Assembly: GCA_027946555.1 (NCBI GenBank)
Contig: JAPEVC010000071.1
Span: 88,837 to 152,836, forward strand
DNA length: 64,000 bases
Origin: Gnomoniopsis sp. IMI 355080
Taxonomy: Eukaryota > Ascomycota > Sordariomycetes > Diaporthales > Gnomoniaceae
Reading direction: 5' to 3'
Position 1 is the first letter of the stretch. Each line of letters begins with the position of its first letter. The notes under the pieces are model-generated. The model ran no database searches, was not told where the DNA came from, and saw nothing but the letters and a program-made list of their open reading frames with translations. The translations under genes and the position numbers were made by a program. This document shows positions 23,374-34,259 of this stretch, piece by piece.

Positions 23374-26153
23374 CTACCAGTTCATGGCTTTTCCGCCTGT
23401 GTTTTGGGCTGCGTCTGGATTTCGCCAATCAGGAGGGTTTGAAGGACCTGTCGCTTGGTCAGAGGGTTTGTTAGTCCAGTCGCTTGGTCCGCTGTTCGAA
23501 TGGAAGAAGAAGTCGCCAGCCGGAAGATCCGCGCCGCCCTGTTGAGACCCTCTGAATGCCCCAAACGGTGGATTCGCCGGGTACAGGCCCTGCCAGCCAG
23601 CTTTACTACCACGACGAGAACCAGGTCCGCCGTCATTGAAGCCGACAGGAGGCCCTGAGCCCAGCGGCCAGTCAAATGCGCCCTTGAAGCTTTCTTTGGG
23701 GTCAGAATGGTGATACTCACTGCCTTTGCCATTGGTGTGATGGCCACTGTTTCCCCAAGCTACATCGTTTCCGCCTGCGTTGCTACCAGGCCGGGAGTTG
23801 TGAGTGGAACGTGGGAATGAGCCTGGTGGACCACCCCAGGTATTATTTGGGTCATTGCTGAACTGCTGCGGCGAACCATTCTTGTTGCTTGTCGCACCCC
23901 AGCCTTCACCAGCATTTCCAGAGTTACCCCAATTACCCCCGGCGGCAGAGACTGCCTTGTTGCCATTATTACCCCAGTCGCCGCCTCCGCCGTTTCCTGA
24001 GGAGCCGTTAGCAGCGGAGGGGGGTCTGGAGTTGGGAGGAGCTTGAGGCGCATTAGATGACGGTTTCTGCTCACTATTATTGTCTCCAGTTGCGCCCCAA
24101 GTCGTCTCATTATTCTTATTCCCTTCCCAGCCACCAGAGGTCTGATTGTCGTTCGCACCCCAGGTCGACTCATTGTTGTTATTTCCTCCCCAACCACCAG
24201 AGTTCTGGTTGTCGTTCGCACCCCAAGTATTGTCGCCTCCACCTTATTTTCCGTCAGTAGACTTGTCAGGAGAATTTGGGGTAGCACAATGAGCAGGAAT
24301 TATCTGGACACCAGACTTGGCCGGGCTCCTGGAAGAAGGGATTTGAAAACAAGCAACAGACAGTTATCGTTACTCACCGTTCCAGTCTTTGTTGCTACCA
24401 TGCTTCTGACTTCCACCTTTCTTGCTCGCTGTTGAAAACGTCAGCTACTCCCTCGGCCTTGTGCTACGCAAGAGAACTTACTGCGTTTAAATGTCATTCC
24501 TGGTTCATTGGTGTCTCCCCATCCTCCAAAGTCGTGAGGTGATGTACAACCGTCCTTCTTCGATCCTTTCTTCGACCAAGAATCCACTGCCCCCCAAGTA
24601 GCATCTCCACCAGCCCCTCCTCCCCAGCCTCCAGACTCGTTTTGGTCTTGGGAGGGGTCAGCTGGAGCATTTGAGTTAGCATCTGGCGTCAGGGACTTAC
24701 TCTTCTTGCTGTCCTCATTACCCCAGCCCGGCATTGCGCCCCATGTCGCATCGCCCTTCTTGGATCCTTTGTCTGACCCCGTCTTTTGCCAGGTGTCCTC
24801 AGCTTTCGGAGGACTCCATCCAGGATTCCTCTTCTTGGATCCCTTGTCCGAGCCGCTCTTCTGCCAGTCGGTTTGCTGAACCATCTCTTTTTGCATTTCT
24901 TTGAAGTAAGGCGGAACCGAAGGGGGAGGCAGTCCTGATAAACCAAATCCTTGGCCGGCATATTTCTTCATAGCCTCCTCATTGTCTGGCATCTGAGAAA
25001 ACATTGCAGGATTTGGGACAAAAGATGGTCCTGGGCCGGGAGCGCCGGGAGCGATCCATGGAGTGTAGGGGTTCTGCATAGCACCAACAGGGAAAGCAGA
25101 CGGTGTGGGAGGTACCATAGCCTTGCTTGAGTCGTAATTTGCGTATAGCTTGCCGTTGGGATTGGCGTATTTTGGACCGTGGTACACTCGCGTGATGCCC
25201 TTCCCGTTGTCATAGAAGGCATTGGGTCGTGGGTCATATGGAGTCTCAAAGGCATGCTCAATCTGCATAACTCTGGCTTCGGGTCTCATGATCAGATTCG
25301 GTTGCATTTCTTTTGGGTACTCTGGTAGTCTGAACAATTCCTTATTGACGGGTCTCTTTGGTGGCTCGGCCGCGGGCGAAGATCTCGCTTCCTTTGGAGA
25401 GGTCTTCTGTTTCTGCTTCTGCTTCTTGTTCTTTTTTCCCTTGGGAGACGACTTCTGTTCATCTTCTGTTGTATTGGCGTCCGTCGTATCACCGTCAATT
25501 TCACTCGTTTCGTTTGATTTGTCTTTCTTTCCCTTCTGCTGACCTTTATTCTTTCCCTTGGATTGATGCTCTGCAGCCCTCTCGGCTGCTTTGGTCTTGG
25601 CTTCAAACTTGATGACGGCCTTGAGGATCTTCCGGCCTTTGACACATTCGTCACATTTGCAAGTCGGGTGAGGAAGGGCGTCCTTAGCAGCCGAAGAGTC
25701 GTCGGAGTCAATCTTCTCACAGAAGGCCGCCTTTGCCTTCTTCGACTTGCCCCTCCTGCGGCGAACAGGCGCATCTTCTTCGGACGTGTCAATATTGGAG
25801 GAGGAGTCGGTAAAAGTTGCACACTCATCATCAGAGGTGTCTACCAAGGTTGTGTCGGATGAACTAGAGCTCGACGCCTTTTTGAGGGCAGACTTGAGAG
25901 GCTTGCGATCGCCATCAAACCGCACTTTTCTGCCGGATGCTCCAGCAGCCGGATGCTTGGCGGCGCCAGCGCGTCGACGACGTCCAGGGTAGGTGACGGA
26001 GAGAATGTCATCGCCAGAAGCCTCATCCTCAGACAACTCAACCTTCAAGATGGGCTTCTGGCCCTCTTCGGGTGCAAGTTGCTTAGGTCTGAAGTTTTGG
26101 CCAACGACCCATTCCGCTAAGGAGTTGGGCGGCCAGTCCCCGCCACGGCCCAT
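23374..26153 (-). CDS. WG/GW-repeat, disordered nuclear-type protein; Argonaute-hook-like C-terminal half
   Basis: Three exons, 26153-24482, 24428-24378 and 24242-23374, give 863 aa. Introns are 53 and 135 bp (GTAAGT/ACAG and GTGAGT/TAAG) and the frame is continuous. The N-terminal part (1-130) is acidic/basic with a WPPNSLAEWVVGQNF block and an RRRRGKSKK nuclear-localisation-like stretch at 131-139. A small cysteine cluster (C165, C167, C170) follows, then long Lys/Glu/Gln tracts at 180-290. From about residue 480 to the end there are roughly 15 TrpGly or GlyTrp pairs in Gly/Asn/Ser/Asp context. They include a tandem unit STWGANDNQ..SGGW..GNNNNE at the start of exon 3. Such spaced WG/GW motifs in disordered sequence define Argonaute hooks in GW182, Tas3 and plant Pol V. 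Exon 3 contains no ATG, GTG or TTG in frame until the last codons, so it is invisible to start-based ORF calling. The function is inferred only. Confidence 0.8.
24080..24242 (-). repeat. Coding tandem repeat, about 63-bp unit, in WG-repeat gene
   Basis: Two close copies and a third partial copy of a 21-residue unit: TWGANDNQ, then SGGW, then GN and NNE. It lies at the start of exon 3. The DNA copies are nearly identical over runs such as GGTGCGAACGACAA, which suggests recent duplication by slippage or unequal exchange. Copy number may vary between strains. Confidence 0.7.
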
Positions 26154-26915
26154 TGTCTCGAGACGAGTGGAAAGTGACCAGGATCTGTTGGTGTATGGTT
26201 GACCGGGGGCAGTCAGCGAACTTGGATTGAAGCGATGAAAGAGATGCAATGGATGTGTTGATTGAGAATGGTGGTTTCGAACTAGGTGGCCTCAAATGTA
26301 GGATTCAGAGATCATCCAAAGTGAAGGGTATTTCTGCTTCAATGGCAGTGTGGAAGTCAATGTTGGAAGGTTTGTGCAAGTTTGTGAGGAAAACACCCAA
26401 GCTGGGAGAAGCCGAGGGAAGTAGCAGCCGGGATGGTAACTTTCCAATCTGCTCCAAGCCCCAAGCAGGCAACCACGTCTCTTTTGTACAGTTGTAGTCC
26501 ACTGTGCCTAGTGAGCGACTTATTGCCGAGTTGGTAGAGGATAACTGATGGTTGCGACCATACCATTGAATTCGTTCTCCTCACAGAGCTGTTCACACCA
26601 GCGTACTCCCTCTGCACAGCAGCATTGCGCTTCTTGGAGACGTGTTATAGACAACCAACGCTAAGATTCGAGCGGATTATCTGCCGCAAAGATCTGGATG
26701 CTCGAAAATCAGCGCTGAATCAGTCTGTGGCCCTGAAGTTGGGTCTCTTCTCGAGTTTCGTTGCTCACCTCATCATTTGACTAATGAAACCCAACACAGA
26801 CATTAAGTTGGTAAGTCTCGGTCTGATAGCACTGTGCCAATATTGCCATTTCATTGCGCGTATTTCGTCAAAGAGTAGCTCATAGCCAAGTGTGTTAACC
26901 CCACCCGTCCGGGCT
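26154..26915. promoter_or_regulatory. Promoter region of the WG-repeat gene
   Basis: About 760 bp between the WG-repeat gene start and the 3' end of the CoA kinase gene, both on minus. No other feature is seen. Confidence 0.4.
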
Positions 26916-27740
26916 CTACAGTCGCGCCCTCTCCCTCGTTTCATCCTCTTCCCACCTCTTCGCACCTCTCCAGTTGACCAGCAACGACCAAGTCCCCGCA
27001 GCCACAGCCAGTGGCGGACAAACCCACAGCGCTGTGCTCCACCACCATGGGCTCCCCCTTCTGATCTCAGTCATCACCCTCGCCACCTCCCGCTCCAAGT
27101 CTTCCTTCTCCCCATCGTTCCACACCACCGATCCTCTGCCCTTTCCCCGCGCCTCACAACGCCTCACCTTTATCCTGACATCCATCTGGCTCCTAACACG
27201 ATTCTCCGCCTCCTCGGCACTCAAATGCGGATCCCTCGACCGCAATCTCTGCATTTGAATCTCTGGGTCCTTCACCCCGACAACCATCACCACCCCACAC
27301 AGCCGATCCGTGCCCACCTCAAACAGTAGCGGCACATCCCACACCACAGCCCACTTCCCCGTCACATACGCCCACGCCAGCGCCTTGTATGCTTCGCGTC
27401 GCACAGCCGGGTGCACAATCGCATTGAGCCGCGCGCGGTCCTTCTTCACCTCGGCGCTGTCTCCAAACACCCGCCGGCCGAGAGCGGGGCGGTTGAGCGG
27501 CCGACCTTTGCCGGTGGGTCCTTGCTCGGGCATGTCGTATCCGGGCTCGATAAGAAGATCAGGAGTTGTAGGGCCAAAGTAGGACACAATGGCGCGGTAG
27601 CCTGGCGTGCCGGGCTCGACCACGCGGCGCGCGAGGAGGTCTGCGTCGATGATGGGTAGGTTGTACGGTGGGGCAGCGAGAATTGACGAGACGGTGGTTT
27701 TGCCGGTGGCAAGGCCACCAGTTAGGCCTAGTATGAGCAT
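26916..27740 (-). CDS. CAB5: Dephospho-CoA kinase with C-terminal membrane segment
   Basis: A single exon of 274 aa starting at the ATG at 27740. It catalyses the last step of coenzyme A synthesis, ATP-dependent phosphorylation of the 3'-OH of dephospho-CoA. The P-loop GLTGGLATGKTT is at residues 5-16; DADLLARRVVEPG carries the conserved Asp and substrate-contact residues; NAIVHPAVR and DVPLLFEVG are the next conserved blocks; and QMQRLRSRD is the lid region with arginines. After the catalytic core (about 1-225) comes a hydrophobic stretch rich in Trp, Leu, Ala and Val (about 230-256) that could anchor it in a membrane, then a charged tail. Many fungal and plant homologues carry a similar C-terminal hydrophobic region. 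Length agrees with eukaryotic monofunctional enzymes. Confidence 0.93.
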   Translation of the reverse strand: MLILGLTGGLATGKTTVSSILAAPPYNLPIIDADLLARRVVEPGTPGYRAIVSYFGPTTPDLLIEPGYDMPEQGPTGKGRPLNRPALGRRVFGDSAEVKKDRARLNAIVHPAVRREAYKALAWAYVTGKWAVVWDVPLLFEVGTDRLCGVVMVVGVKDPEIQMQRLRSRDPHLSAEEAENRVRSQMDVRIKVRRCEARGKGRGSVVWNDGEKEDLEREVARVMTEIRRGSPWWWSTALWVCPPLAVAAGTWSLLVNWRGAKRWEEDETRERARL

Positions 27741-28373
27741 TGTGACATGAATTTCTGTTCTGAGCTGGAGACGTTATATTTATCGGCGGAATAAACTAGA
27801 TATAGCTTTGAACAAACGTTCGTCTTTTAGTGATGGCTTCGAGTGACGTTCAGCCGAGGCTGTAAGCGCGTGACATCGACGGAACTTACCGCGCTCTAGC
27901 AGGGGTACTCCACGCGGTAGACGCGCTTATAGCTGGGATAGCTCCTCGTTAAAATGGCACGTCTTGAGCCTCTTTCAACCTCGCTTCGAGGTTACGCAAG
28001 TCTCGGGATGTACTTTTTTCAATGCTTCAATCCCGACGTCTATCCCTGTCTTCTTCATTTGCCGTTCACCTTTTCTCGGAGTGTCGAACAGAACACTTTA
28101 CTCGTTATTTCCGCGCGATCAAGTGATCTTGCGGATGGTTGCACTCTGATTGATGAGATTCCTCGCGACCGACTTCCATTTCCTCGGACGGTTATCAATT
28201 TCAGTGTCCTCAGTCCTTGCCAGTCAAACCGTATCGCTACTATGTGAAAAGCATTCCCTTGTGCCAATTGTGTCAAGAATCCCTTGGCCTCCAGCAACAC
28301 GGGAATCGCACTAGGAATTTTCCATTCCACAAGTTATGCCCATCTGCGATCTCGTATTTCCCCCTTGCAGTCC
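27741..28373. other. Intergenic region
   Basis: About 630 bp between the CoA kinase start and the 3' end of the next minus-strand gene. No ORF or RNA gene supported. Confidence 0.4.
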
Positions 28374-29806
28374 TTAGTCGGCCAAGCGCACAGCATAGAA
28401 AACACCCTCGTCGGTACAGTACCAGCGGGCTGCTTGGCCGAAAGAATCAATCGTAATGCGGGGCATCTGACAGTATTCGCCATCGAGCTGGCGGACCCAG
28501 TACATGCGGGAGGGGCTGTCGTCGGCTGGCTTGAAATCCTGTGGCTCGTTGAGCTCGGGGTTCGTCATGCCGGCTGCGGGATCAAAGTGGAAGGGGGCCG
28601 CCATGTTGTTCATCGCAGGGAAGGCACCCGGCATCATAGGTGCAGGGCCGCCGTTCACAAGCACGGGCTGTCCAGGGGGAACGCCACCGCCCGCACCGCC
28701 AGCCATCGGCATCATCATGGGCTGGCCAGAAGACATATTTCCGCCGCCCATGAACATCGGCTGACCGGGGTAGGGCTGGTGGTTGATGACGGGCATCGGC
28801 ATCATGGGGTTGGTGGTGATACCGGCTTGGAGAGGACCTGCGGCACCCTGGGGAATCTGTCAGATGAAAGTCAGCAAAACATTCAACAAGTTGCGTTTGC
28901 CTGGTGCCATTTATGCCAATTTCGGGGAAAGGTGAGTGCCATCTCACAGCAATCTCGCGTGGAGTGACGCTTCCGTCTGGTCCCATATATCCCAAAGTGG
29001 TGTACATCGCTGGCGCACTCGCTATTACAACTGGGCACATCGCAACGTTGGGTGCTTGGAGAGATGGTGACTATACAGCTGCGATCAATGGCTGCCGTGC
29101 GAGTGTGAAAGGTTGAGAAGTCGTGGAAGAAAGGTGCTCAAAACAGTGCAGAAGGGTGACATACGATGCCAGGCGCGATCATGTAGGCATAGGTCCCAGG
29201 ATGACCGTCGGCGCGGGGAATGTAGTGATGGTATATGGGGCCGAGGGAAGTGTCTGGAGTCTGCGGCTGAAAGTTGAGGCCATTGTTGGGAGGGCCCGCG
29301 TTCTGGTAGGGTCCAAGTTGCTCTGGCATCTTGAAATAGATTGTTGTCGGCTGTCCTGGGAGATTGACTGCGTTGTATTGGGGCGTGTGCGTGGAAAAGC
29401 TGCTGGGATTTGTGGTGGTGTGGTGGACGAAGATATGGTTGACGCCGGCGGAGCCAAAACTGCCAGCAGGGTTGTTGTAGACCTGAGTGCCAAGTGGGGC
29501 GGCAGGAGGAGGGGCGGCCACAGGCAACGCCTTGTCACACTTGCTGTTTTGGGCGGGCTTCTTAGCCTCCCTCTGGGAAGAGTGACGTTTGGAATAGTGA
29601 GGGGTCGAAGGCCTGCGAGTCTGGTCGAAGCTGTGGCCTCTCTCGAAGAGATCCTCTTCGGATTGAGTGCGGACAAAGGCATGTCTACTCTTTCCAGGCT
29701 TCTGGCTGGACTTCCTCTTCCAGTGAGGAGGATCCATCTCGGACGGCTCAGAGTTGCTGCCTTCGGTATCCGCAAAGTAGGACGGGGAAACGGGCCTCCC
29801 GGCCAT
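28374..29806 (-). CDS. Low-complexity fungal protein of unknown function (Pro/Met/Gly-rich, conserved C-terminal block)
   Basis: Three exons, 29806-29165, 29070-28948 and 28856-28374, all joined in phase 0, give 415 aa. The family is not recognised. Residues 1-100 are basic and Ser-rich with RS/KR clusters. Residues 100-330 are rich in Pro, Asn, Gly, Gln, Met and His (for example GQPMMMPMAGG), typical of disordered or prion-like regulators. The last 60 residues form the only ordered-looking block: MYWVRQLDG, RITIDSFGQ, RWYCTDEGVFYAVRL. That block recurs, as I remember, in fungal proteins of unknown role. The start at 29806 is the ATG of MAGRPVSPSYF. An upstream in-frame ATG at 29929 exists, and a short exon at 30395-30261 might be spliced on. 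Confidence 0.72.
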
Positions 29807-30260
29807 GAGGGAGAAGACAGAAGTATGTTGAAGGAAAGAAGATCCACGGAGGTAGGTAGACTCAATGTAGCATGGATAGCAGCAGCTTATGAAGATGATA
29901 GAGGGGTAGCACAAGCTAGATTTAGGCATCAAAGGTGTCTGGCTGGATGGGGACGGCGTTCAGAAGGGTGTGCAAACAATCAATAGAAGCCTGGTTTCCA
30001 CCTCAGACTGCAGCCGGAACTGACCAGAATGGCATGATCACTGTTCGTCAAATGACGATGACACCAGTTCCACTGGAAACTGGTGTTGTCGGCCACTGCA
30101 GTCACCGACGATGGCTTCATTCACATGACCAAGGTCTATCACTGAAAGGGCAGACAGAGGCTGCCGAAGGCTGACATCATCACCTGGTTCAGGGTACATG
30201 GCCTCACACTGGCACACTTAGAAAGCAAGAAAGATCAAAGAAACAAGTGGCCCTACTTAC

Positions 30261-30395
30261 AGTTGGCGCTTGAACTTGTTGAAGATCCCACGACTCTCCA
30301 TTCCACTGATATCGGTACGCCGGTTGCGTGGGCACCTTTCTAACCTTCGGCGCGGACTCGTACTCGATGTCTTCGACAGGGTAGCACCAGCACAT
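30261..30395 (-). CDS. Short conserved-looking coding exon (possible separate small gene or 5' exon)
   Basis: Forty-five codons starting MCWCYPVEDIEYES and ending WDLQQVQAPT, immediately followed by a strong donor (GTAAGT at 30260-30255). It contains YRYQWNGESWDL, which looks like real protein rather than noise. Without splicing it would be a 63-residue ORF ending at 30204. If spliced to the downstream gene, a weak acceptor ATTGAG upstream of the MAGRP start would join in phase; an independent small gene is equally possible. No function can be assigned. Confidence 0.4.
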
Positions 30396-31279
30396 CTTGA
30401 TGATTGTAGTTCGCTAATGATGTGGAAAGTATCGCGGCTTGAGCTGTCTTTGGTCTTGGTGTGTTCTAGTGACGCGACTGAATGGTCCAGCACGGACGAA
30501 TGATGGATGAAGAGGATTTTGGCACAAAGGTCGCGGGCTCGTTCGATTTAGCTGAGGGTCGAGGGATGAATACGCTATCGAGTTGATTGTCAAATTGATG
30601 GAATGGTGCAGTCCATGCGGAAATGAAGCAAAGGTGTGGGCTTTTCGAACGGCAACTGTTTGTTTGTGTAGAATTGGACGTTGGACAGACTTCGGGGCTG
30701 TGGAGGGTGGCACCGAGACTTCACTCCATCAAGATCTCCGGCGTGAAGCGAAATCTCCTGTTTCTCAACCTACTGCGCTCAAATAATAGACGATTACTCT
30801 GTAAATACTGAGAATCAAACACCGAGGAACCAAATGACCTTTCGTCCGTACAAGTAGTGTCGAACCATTTTAAATTTGACATTCCGCACGGCCTGTACTC
30901 ACGACCTAGTCAACATAGAAGTTGTTTGCCATACACCGATGATGTTCTTTATAATTACCTCACCTTCCACTTTCCAGCGCCCAATCATTTCACCCCCTAT
31001 ATTCTATCTGACCCCTTGTGTCTTGTTCTCGATTGCCGGAAGGAAGTGTATTCGATGATGCGAGCCTTGGAACAAGCCGTTTGGCCAACTGCTGGAAATG
31101 GTAGGACAAACGCACAGTTATCATTGACTGGCAGATAACAGGCTATCATCACTGACATGGATAGAAGTCATAACCCATTCCGGTATTCTGGCACGTCGAC
31201 ATCAGCAACGAGTATCCCTAAAGCCTTTCATGGCTTCAGTTCAATCTCGCTCCCGAACGCCTAGGGCAGCATTTTCCAC
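30396..31279. other. Intergenic region
   Basis: About 880 bp without a supported gene. It lies upstream of the small exon and downstream of the next minus-strand gene. Confidence 0.4.
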
Positions 31280-31949
31280 TCAAGATATGCTCGCGACGCC
31301 GTCTTCATGATCACTTGCCGTGGCAGTATTGGTCTGGACCTCAAATCTTTGTCTACTCTCCAAATCACAGCAAGCCTCCTCAAACTCGTGTTGGCACTTG
31401 CGGTCCTCTTCCATCTCGAGGTGCTTTAGCGTGACGGTGATCGCGCGGAAATTCGATTCGGCCACCTGACAAAACCCAATTTGTTAGTCGTAGGAAAGAT
31501 AGGAAAAGTATACTATGTACACTCACCCGCATGAGACATCCCTCGCCGAGTTTCTTCGATCTCGCTAGCGCCATGAATGCGTTGAAATCTTTCTCTCCAG
31601 TGATGGGTCTGCCACCAGAGTCACCATTGCGATCTTTGCCGTACCACATCCACTCTGCCAAATTGTCGTAGTCGGTATGCTTGTGCTGCTCAATCAACAT
31701 TGCAAGCTTAGCGATGGCGGCTTTGTCAGCGGACAGGAACTCAAGGCGCTTGGCCCAGCTGGCGTAGTCGGACTCGTCGTGAATGCGCAAGAGAGGATGG
31801 AACGTGTCGATCTGAAGACGTTTTTGGAAACCCTCGAAGTCGACGTTATAGGGCATGGTGTGGTCGTAGAGGAGCGCATTGCCTAGACCGTCGACGATGA
31901 CGACGCGACAGGGGAACATCTTGTCAGAACTTGAGGATTGCTTGACCAT
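31280..31949 (-). CDS. Conserved-looking fungal protein of unknown function
   Basis: Two exons, 31949-31527 and 31465-31280, separated by a 61-bp intron (GTGAGT/TCAG, phase 0), give 202 aa. I do not recognise the family. Residues 10-40 look like a beta-strand-rich core (CRVVIVDGLGNALLYDH). The middle is mixed alpha/beta with a WMWYGKDRNGDSGG segment. The C-terminal 60 residues are charged, contain several Cys and Glu and probably form a helix. There is no signal peptide or membrane segment. The intron-exon structure and even composition argue that it is real. Confidence 0.7.
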
Positions 31950-32985
31950 CGTGCAGTATTGTCATGAGGAATATCCGAGTGCCTGCGGAGTAAGACTGCG
32001 AACTAATCAATTGATTTTCAAGCCTCGACGCAAATCTTCAACGGCTGTGGGGGCCTCGTGTCTAGAGTCATTGACATTAAAATATAGGAGTTTGGCCTCA
32101 GCTCCTTGCCATCGAAGAATGTCGTTGACTGTCGATGTAACAAGCCAACGGTGGACCTGGAGCTGGAAATTGGTCCCGCACTTTTCTTTTGGAAGCTCTT
32201 TCAGATACATCCATCCATGTGAAGTCTTGACTTTTTTTATTCACAGTAGAGTATTCCAGAGAAGAGCCTCCTCAGAGACTCCGGGACAGGTACCAGAGAG
32301 CAGTCTGTAGTTGTCAAAGAATGGTTTGGACTATTTTCTTATCAAGCCCATAATCCAAAGAGCAGTAGTGCTAACTGCAGAAGCCCTCATCAATACATAC
32401 AAGTACTGTTATGAAACCCAGTTAAAAAAAAGTAGCGCTGCTGGCCAGGATCCCATTCAAGATTGATAGATGGGCATGGGATATATCGTAGTGGGAGGGA
32501 CGTTGCTCGCATGCGCAAAGCACCAGCAACGATTTCCAAGACCGAAGAGGACTGATCAGTGTCAATTAGACAAGGTAGGAGTGAAATAGCCCCCTTACAG
32601 CTGAAAACTTGGTGTAGCGTCTCACAAGAACAAACCATCTATTCGCCTTGCACCTTGGGTACGAGCAATCCTTCCTTGGAAGCCCAGCACCCTCTATCCC
32701 TGCAAATGTCCTTTTTTTTATAATACAGGTTCCAACCAATGAGTAGAGATCATCCATTGCTATGCCCACACTTATGCCAACAAGCACACCAAATTAGAGC
32801 ACCTGCTCGAATGAGTGCTGGTACAGGCCACCGGCCCCAAGAGGATTCAAAAAGACCATGTCCGCACGGTCGATGTTATGCCAGGCCAGGCTGAATCCTA
32901 ATTTGTGATTGAATTTGACCGAGAAGGTTTGTTCGACGCTATTGCAGCTTCCCTGATCGACTCGGCCCTTCATTGTGATGGTCGT
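31950..32985. other. Intergenic region
   Basis: About 1 kb between minus-strand genes. No supported ORF, repeat or RNA gene. Confidence 0.4.
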
Positions 32986-33734
32986 TTAATCGTGCACTTG
33001 GTTGGGTTCCGGGAAGAAAGTCTTCCGTGTGATCTTCCAAGAAAATTAGCAGTTGCCGTCATACAGGCCAAACATTTTCGACTTACCGCCCACACACCAG
33101 CAACAGAACCCACGATGGCACCTGAAATCATCATTGGCCTCAGGCCCCTCGTGCTCTTGAACAGCATGCCGCTCAAAGTGCCCGCTGCAACCGAGTTTAT
33201 AGAATCGTGCTTGCCTCTCAGATACCCGATGTATGAGTTGAAGCAGTTGTAAACGATAGCCACCACACCCGCCGAGTTGCCAAGGAACGGTCCACGACGC
33301 GTGATGGCGTTTAGCGTCGAGTTCAACCTCAGCTTGGGTGCCTGACCCGCGCTTCTCCTCAAACCCTCTTGCATACCCCATGCTCCTCCTATTGTAAGAG
33401 CGGTCAGATATGTTATGCCTGTGCCGTAGCAGAGGTCGTCGGTGAAGCCACGCGAGGGCAGGACGGACTGGCCGCCGGGCAGGTCGGAGAGGACTGAGTC
33501 CTCGAGGGTGATATACTCGAGGGCATCTTTGTCGAGGCCAGCAAGGGGGTGAAGCTGGGACGGGTCGGCAAAAGTGGAGCTATTCAGAAAGGAGTCGACT
33601 CCTTGGGCTGAAGAGGGATCGAAGGAGGGAGATGAGTAGTTTGTGGTGGGCTCTGGTGTTGGTGGCGCATTGCTTTGCTGTGACGAGCTGTTTTTGGAAG
33701 ACTGCCCCGTCAATGCATTCCAGAGGGACGACAT
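32986..33734 (-). CDS. TIM23: Tim23, channel subunit of the mitochondrial inner-membrane presequence translocase
   Basis: Exons 33734-33087 and 33033-32986 give 231 aa. The downstream exon supplies the ending ITRKTFFPEPNQVHD, typical of fungal Tim23. The N-terminal intermembrane-space domain (1-95) is Ser/Pro-rich and then acidic, with GLDKDALEYITLED, the presequence-receptor region. The C-terminal Tim17/Tim22/Tim23 domain has about four short membrane helices and a PRAT-type motif (GVVAIVYNCFNSYI...RGKHDSINSVAAG). The protein forms the TIM23 complex with Tim17 and Tim50. Length and domain order match the family. It shares a 525-bp divergent promoter with the THADA gene. Confidence 0.95.
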
Positions 33735-34259
33735 CTTGGCGAATTAAAAGAAAAACTCCCAGAGAGAGGGCAGGATCTCAAGGACCGATGGCTCAAGAAG
33801 CTCGGTGTTGTCGCCGGCGTGTATGGATGGATAGGGCGTAACGGGGATTTCTGCCACTTGGTAAAGCGTTGTCGAATTTGCGCCCGGGCAAGAAGAAAAA
33901 ACCAAAAACGCTCGACCTGATGACGGAGCGGGCTGAATCGGTAGTCCGTGCCATCCTTACCATGCAGGGACATGGGGGTAAGGTACGTACCTTTTCTCAA
34001 CGACCGCGACCAAGCTTCGCAAACAAGCAGCGCATCTTGGGACGTAACACCAGTAAAAAATACAGAACCAACTGTTTTCACGCCTTGGTAGATCATGTTC
34101 TGAATGGTTTTGGAAATTGAACTCATGGTATCCCGTTTTCTCAAAGATTCAATCCCACTGATCATGGATGAGATTTGAGCAAGACTCGAAATTGCAGAAT
34201 TTTCTCACCCTTCTGGCTCTGGTACATTTCGACTCATCTGGCAAATCCCTCCGAACATT
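33735..34259. promoter_or_regulatory. Divergent promoter between TIM23 and the THADA-like gene
   Basis: Spacer between two divergent starts. I see no TATA box or clear upstream ORF. Confidence 0.45.

Noticed and set aside
29123..29986. A 287-codon ORF antisense to the unknown gene at 28374-29806
   Set aside because: The minus-strand gene has good splice sites and continuous low-complexity protein; the plus ORF is Gly/Arg/Val-rich shadow.
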